A DNA stretch of 64,000 bases from Emmonsiellopsis sp. PD_33 (taxonomy: Eukaryota > Ascomycota > Eurotiomycetes > Onygenales > Ajellomycetaceae), in NCBI GenBank assembly GCA_032988165.1, contig JANTQF010000060.1, forward strand, positions 1 through 64,000, in the 5' to 3' direction. Within the stretch, counting starts at the first letter, position 1. The number at the start of each line of letters is the position of its first letter. The notes beneath the pieces were generated by a model. The model was not told where the DNA came from. It made no database searches and was given only the letters and a program-made list of their open reading frames with translations. Of this stretch, positions 59,010 to 64,000 are shown piece after piece. The translations under genes and the position numbers were made by a program.

Positions 59010-61264
59010 CGAGAGTGTACGGTATTGGTGCTGCTAATAACATTTTTCTTCCCTTTTCTTATATTTCTTTTTTCGCCGGCACTCTACGCCACCCCCCCCC
59101 TATACCCCATACCCCATACCCCCTCCCCCCGTTCCGCCCCAAATCTATGCGGTTATCCCAGTTTACCAACCGAAGGTTGGTAGCGCCGTAGGCGTTACTG
59201 GAATACCCACCGAAAAACGTGCATTTTTCCCATTGAAGAATGTTGACGCCAATCCAGTTTCTCTCCTTTTCCCACTTTTTCCATCCTCATCTCGTCCTAT
59301 TTCCTTCCCGTCAGGTCATTTCATTCCACCACATTCCCAGTTTCTTACTCTTCTCCTGGCCCCTTCGGGCCTTTTCTTGGAGCCGATTCTTACATCCTGT
59401 TTTGATTGATATGGGGATGGGATGGGATGGGCCTGATGTGTTTGTTGTTATTCTATGCCTCATGGAACTATGAAGCATGGAGGTTGGTTCGTTTGACCAG
59501 GGTCCATGAGTTATGAGTTATTTATGATGATGACGATATGAAGCATTTCGTCAAGTTATCTCATTTCATTTTTTTTTCCTTTTCCTTTTCCTTTTCCTTG
59601 TTTCCCTCCTTTCTTCTCTTTCTTCTCTTTCTTTTTCCCTTTTTTTTTTGGGGGGGGGGGGGGTAGGGGGAATATGTAGTACCCGACCAGGTAGTACATA
59701 TCGCCCTCTCAGCCGGAATCCATTGTCTATTATGTCCTTTTTGTATATACATATACCTTACTACTCAAGGCTCGGAGCCACAGTATACACCGCTGAATAC
59801 CTACACCGCACTGTGTGATTATACCCAACTCAACACCAACAAGCGGAAAGCTTCCGCCTTGACCTTCTGCATTCACAGCTAAACAGCCCCATGACGCAGT
59901 ATCTTACATCATCCATGATCTATCTATATAGAAAGCGCTATGTAATAACAGCTACATGTGTAGTTATATCTAGAGCACCCACCCACCCAACATAAGAAGC
60001 AAGCACACCCACACCTACCCTCAACTAAAGCCACTCACTCTAACCATCTATTCCCCAAATCCCCACCTAGGTTCCTTTCCTCGGCCTCTCACCCCCTTTG
60101 TTTAGTAAGTAAGTAACCTACCCACCTACCTACCTCATTACATAACCTCTACATAATAACACCGCATCCCCCCCTGCCTCCAAGTATCAATATCAATCCG
60201 CCAGATCCCTCCCTCCCCCTCCCTCACCCGCCTTGCTTGCAATTTGCCAAAGCAGATCCCTCTATCTACTACCTAGTAGTTATCTGACCCCTTTACAAAC
60301 TTGAACTCAACTAACATCTAGCCTGTCCCATCCCAAACAAACAACCAATCTATTCACTATCGCCATCAACATCACCCACACCAGTTGCTCTGCTCTCTGT
60401 TATATCATCTCACCCTTTCCAACCAGTAACCAAGCCCTGACTGCCCATCCATCCACCCATCCAGCAAGTGAGTGAGTGAGTGAGTGAGTAGTAGCCCTGA
60501 CCTGACCTGACCTGACCTGACCTGATTGAGGCTAAACAACGGCTGAGATGCTATTTCACAAGGGGGTAGGTAGGTGGATAGGCGGATAGGTAATGGGGAG
60601 CCATGCCATGTGTATGAGAGAAGTCTGGTTGGTTGGTTAGTTGGTGATTAATCTCAATCATGGCATGTATGTATGTACATTGTAACTACGGAGTATGTAC
60701 ATATATATATATATCTATATACATATAGAGCTATGCAGGAATGTATGGAAGGAAGCTTTAATAATGTCTCCTCCTAATGTTCTTAGTAGTATATATAAGT
60801 TATATATCCAAGGCACTGGCAATGAGCAACTAATGAATGAAGGGATTTCCATAACGGGAGAATGGATAGTATTAAAGCTCACCAAGACAAGCATGGAGGA
60901 ATGATAGAGCACATTAAATATATATGTATTGTCTGAAGAATCTAGTGATGTGAAGGAGGTAGAAGTCAAAAAACCAATGAAAAGTGAACAAGGTTGAATA
61001 CAATAAATAGATGCCTAGTGAAGGGGAATGCATGCATGCAGCAGAAGAACAGACAGGTCGGAGTATTATAAGTACTAGAACAAGAGCAACAAGGTTCGAG
61101 TCATGGGATTATTGGGGAGGTCGGGAAGGGACCTACATACCCAAGCTGCGACAAGGGGAGGTGACACAAATACAGTTAAGAAAAGAAAGATAATTAGAAA
61201 GAAAAAGAAAAAATGATCCCTCTTCCAACTCCACCGCTGACATTTCCCGTGCGTCGTGCGTCAT
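59010..61264. other. gene-free low-complexity region
   Basis: 2.25 kb of pyrimidine-rich and simple-repeat DNA between two genes whose 3' ends face each other. Contents: TTCCTT repeats at 59575-59600, a T-then-G homopolymer (about 59639-59663), GTGA repeat at 60468-60489, six CCTGA copies at 60496-60525, and (TA)n near 60700. The string TAACTACGGAGTA occurs near 60682. I see no coding frame with a domain and no RNA gene. Confidence 0.55.
60468..60525. repeat. (GTGA)n followed by (CCTGA)6 tandem repeat
   Basis: Two adjoining short tandem repeats: about five GTGA/AGTG units, then six perfect CCTGA copies. They lie in non-coding DNA. Confidence 0.85.
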
Positions 61265-62524
61265 TTACTCAGGCTTGCGCCCAACCATCAAGAACATGGG
61301 GGTGAACAGCTTCAGCTCACCACCCTTGACCAGGCAGTCGGCAGCATATGCCAGACTATCGCCAGTCTTCTGCGCGCCGGGCGGCATCATGCCGACCTTC
61401 TCCAGGCCACCGACGAATTTGTGAACGATGGAACGGCCCAACCATGTCATGCGGAGGATAGTGAAGAAATCGCCCATGGAGGACATGTGTTTCCACGATC
61501 CGGCGAGGGGATAGTACCAGGGGATCTCATCTGGTCGGTCCGCGAGATCTTCAGCCTTGAGGAGTTCGAAGCCAGCGGCCTTCATGGCGTCAATGGCAAC
61601 CTGGGCCTTGACCATGTTGGAGATTCCGTCACCCTGCTCAATACCCAGTCGGATCTCGCGGTGCTCGGGGTTGTCGTTGTCGTAGGCATCCGTCATGACC
61701 CACTCGTAGACGCCAAAGGTACCACCTGGCTTCAGGACCTTGTAGATCTGGCTATAGACGCCCTCCAGCGACGGGGCGTGGACGGTGGCTTCAATCGCGT
61801 AAACGGCATCGAAGGTCTCGGGCTCGAAGGACATCTGCATGAAGTCGCCCTTGGTGAAGCGGAGCTTGTCGGACAGACCCTCCTTGGCGGCATACTGGGT
61901 GGCGCGCTCGATCTGATAGTCGTTGTTGTTCAGGCCAATAACCTTGACACCGGCGAACTTGACGATTTCTCTGGCGGGGCCACCGACACCGCAGCCAACG
62001 TCGAGCACAAGCTGGTTCTCCTGGAGACCGATGGAGTGGGCGAGGTAGTGTTCATGGCGGGCGATGGCTTGGCGGAAGGGCTCGCCATAGGCAAAGCGGC
62101 AGAAGTGGAAGGATCCGCCCCAGCCGTACTCGTAGAAATCAGTGGCAAGGTTGTAGTAGCTGGAGAAATATATATTAGAATAAAGTCCAGTCCAGTTGGT
62201 GGTGCCAACGCCAAGCAATGGGTGACTTACTGTCTCGTCAGGGTGGCATATTCTGCTCTCCGTGCCTGTAGGTAACGGTGTTAGAGTGGTTCCCTATATG
62301 AAAGTACTAGAATAACTGACCTCTCTGATCTCCTCTGTCTCCTCAGCGGACAGCTTCTGGTCCCAGTGCTTGAAATACTCTTCCACAGCGGCCTTTTGCG
62401 CCTTGCTGTCCTTGGCTCTCATGGCAGCGAGACCACCACGGGCCTTGGCGGAATTGCCGTGCATTGCCTTGTTGAAGGCGGCATCGCGCTTGTGGTCCTC
62501 GGTCTCGAGTTTCGTGGGGGCCAT
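61265..62524 (-). CDS. erg6: sterol 24-C-methyltransferase
   Basis: Three exons, 62321-62524, 62231-62265 and 61265-62159, give 377 aa, the normal Erg6 length. The enzyme methylates C-24 of lanosterol (in moulds) or zymosterol using S-adenosylmethionine, an ergosterol step at the ER and lipid droplets. Motifs are HYYNLATDFYEYGWGGSFHF (sterol-binding region I), LDVGCGVGGPAREI (SAM motif I), NNNDYQIERA, FDAVYAIEATVHAPSLEGVY and LKPGGTFGVYEWVMTD. The EATCHAP-type block here carries Val in place of Cys. Exon 2 is 35 nt. The gene is divergent from slt11, with tandem CCAAT boxes between them. Confidence 0.96.
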
Positions 62525-63123
62525 TGTGACGGTGTGTTGGAGTGGAGAGGGGAGGAAAAGGGGTGTGTGGTCTGGGGGCGGTGGGCAGTGGCGGTGGACG
62601 CACAGAGGGCGAGAGGCGCGGGTTTAAGAAGCCAATTGAGCCGGAGACGGGAATGCTGCTGCCTGGACGAGAGGTGTGTATCCGGAGGGCGGGTGAGGGC
62701 AAGCCGAGAGCGAGATGGGCGGTGGATGCGCTGGGGACGGTTGGAAGTTCGAAGTCGGGGGTTGAAGATATCAAAAGTTTGGAGAAAGAAATGAGAACCA
62801 GGGGAAGGCCGCGCTAGGCCGCTTCGGGACGGCTGGCCAGGCCCGGTGTGGCTTAGCGCGGCTGACTCAGCCAAACACTAGGCCAGCTATGGACTAGTGG
62901 GCCGATGCCAAGCCCGAGCTTCCAGAAAGTCACGCCACTGCTCCAATCAGCCAATCAGAAGCCCTCGGAACCGGCGCCCTGCCCTTCCGGCTGTGATTAC
63001 CTAACTGCTGACTCACCAGCCATGTGATCGTGCCAAGCCATCTGTCCCAATCGGGAACTCATCTTGACATCAGAATCTCAACTCAACATCTCCAGGCTAT
63101 AGACATCCCCGTATCCGCCCACC
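62525..63123. promoter_or_regulatory. divergent promoter of erg6 and slt11 with tandem CCAAT boxes
   Basis: 599 bp between divergent start codons. Two CCAATCAG copies sit back to back at 62943-62950 and 62951-62958, spaced 8 bp, a clear candidate site for the CCAAT-binding (Hap) complex, which is known to control ergosterol genes in Aspergillus. A GC-rich stretch with GGCC/GGCTNAGCC strings lies nearer erg6. No separate gene is seen. Confidence 0.5.
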
Positions 63124-64000
63124 ATGCCGCCTCCGCAGATAAAACAGGACATCAACAGATCCGGCTGGGAGACCACCGACTTTCCCTCCGTCTGCGAGTC
63201 CTGTCTGCCCGACAACCCCTACGTCCAGATGCTCAAGGAGGACTACGCCGCCGAGTGCAAAATATGCACCCGTCCGATGACCATGTTCCAGTGGAAGCCA
63301 GACCGCACTGCCCGCACAAAACGGACAAACATCTGCCTGACATGCGCGCGGCTGAAGAACTGCTGCCAGAGCTGCATGCTCGATCTATCATTTGGCCTGC
63401 CTATTGTTGTCCGTGACGCCGCCTTGAAGATGGTCGCGCCCGGCCCGCAGAGCTCGATAAACAGGGAATACTACGCCCAGGAACACGAGAAGGAGATCGA
63501 GGAGGGGAGAGGCGCTGTCGAGGAATACGAAAAGACAGACGAGAAGGCGCGGGACTTGCTGCGGAGACTCGCGAATAGTGAACCATACTACAAACGACAG
63601 AGACGACTAGACGCAAGCGGGGAGGGTCAAAGTGCGAGCGCAGGCGGGGAACAAGGAGGATCAGGACAGCGGCAAATAGGATATGGACCAGGCACAGGCG
63701 GATCTACACCAGGACCTGTTCGAACGAGGGACATACGACGTGGAGGACCGCCTGGTCGCGGAACGGGTGGCATGCGGGGCGGTCGTGGCGGCGGCCGTGG
63801 CGGACGCGGCTTTCCAAGTGTTGCCCAACTACCCCCCGGACCTCAGGATATCCTCCCACCGGAAGACCCAAACATCACTTCTCTCTTCATCACCGGTGTT
63901 GAGGACGACCTCCCAGAACACGCGCTACGAAGCTTCTTCACCCCCTTCGGAACGCTACGATCCCTCATATGTTCGCATCGATCGCATTGCGCGTTTGTTA
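63124..64000 (+). CDS. slt11: pre-mRNA-splicing factor Slt11/Ecm2 (RBM22-type), 3' part beyond window
   Basis: A single open exon of at least 292 codons runs off the right edge, so the gene is partial only because of the window. The protein belongs to the NineTeen complex-associated RBM22/Ecm2 family, which contacts U6 snRNA in the spliceosome. The N-terminus (MPPPQIKQDINRSGWETTDF) leads to Cys pairs of the zinc region: VCESCL, CKICTRPM, NICLTCARLKNCCQSCMLDL. A Gly/Arg-rich RGG segment (about residues 215-245) precedes the RRM, which begins NITSLFITGVEDDLPEHALR and is cut. The ATG at 63124 follows CACC and is the first in frame. Confidence 0.93.
   Translation, partial: MPPPQIKQDINRSGWETTDFPSVCESCLPDNPYVQMLKEDYAAECKICTRPMTMFQWKPDRTARTKRTNICLTCARLKNCCQSCMLDLSFGLPIVVRDAALKMVAPGPQSSINREYYAQEHEKEIEEGRGAVEEYEKTDEKARDLLRRLANSEPYYKRQRRLDASGEGQSASAGGEQGGSGQRQIGYGPGTGGSTPGPVRTRDIRRGGPPGRGTGGMRGGRGGGRGGRGFPSVAQLPPGPQDILPPEDPNITSLFITGVEDDLPEHALRSFFTPFGTLRSLICSHRSHCAFV

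Noticed and set aside
1..64000. CRISPR arrays, rRNA genes or prophage
   Set aside because: No direct-repeat/spacer pattern, no rRNA blocks and no phage genes; the window is clearly fungal nuclear DNA.

Overview
The window is a piece of a filamentous ascomycete nuclear chromosome, most likely from Aspergillus or a close Eurotiales relative. The evidence is compact genes split by many short (about 45-75 nt) GT-AG introns, a two-halved phosphofructokinase of 799 aa, an NTE1-type lysophospholipase, fungal Med17, Erg6 and Slt11, Zn2Cys6 regulators and several expanded MFS families. I rebuilt 24 gene models. In every multi-exon model the exon phases join into an open frame; all splice sites are predicted by reading the sequence and by family expectation, with no transcript evidence. 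One model (the splicing factor at the right edge) is cut by the window end.

Layout. 0-14 kb: NTE1 lysophospholipase (-), a pantothenate-type MFS transporter with 13 exons including a 6-nt one (-), a fungal anhydro-N-acetylmuramate kinase homologue (+) and IMP-specific 5'-nucleotidase ISN1 (-). 14-17.7 kb: a gene-poor gap with a cytochrome P450 relic and a 430-bp Tourist/PIF-Harbinger-like MITE. 17.7-28.5 kb: alpha/beta hydrolase (+), MED17 (-) divergent from pfkA (+), a Dcw1/Dfg5 GH76 cell-wall enzyme (+) and a MARVEL membrane protein (-). 28.5-41.7 kb is more accessory: a large F-box protein (-), a Zn2Cys6 regulator (-) beside a DHA2 drug-type MFS (-), a second F-box protein (+), and an unrecognised secreted protein with several dibasic processing sites (-). 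41.7-44 kb is an AT-rich then pyrimidine-rich spacer.

44-57 kb holds six genes of redox/transport type: NmrA-like protein, two 2-oxoglutarate/Fe(II) oxygenases, an allantoate/nicotinate-type MFS transporter, a berberine-bridge FAD oxidase with both flavin-attachment residues, and a salicylate-hydroxylase-like FAD monooxygenase. No PKS, NRPS or terpene synthase lies among them, so this could be a backbone-less tailoring or catabolic cluster. 57-64 kb returns to housekeeping: a C2H2 regulator (+), a 2.2 kb low-complexity spacer, Erg6 sterol C-24 methyltransferase (-) and the divergent 5' part of the splicing factor Slt11/Ecm2 (+).

The most interesting items are the 6-nt micro-exon, the MITE with an intact TAA duplication, the possible tailoring/catabolic cluster, the orphan secreted precursor, a 10-bp-phased CACGTG array at the left edge, and a repeated within-exon switch of the coding strand from C-rich to G-rich seen in many genes here.
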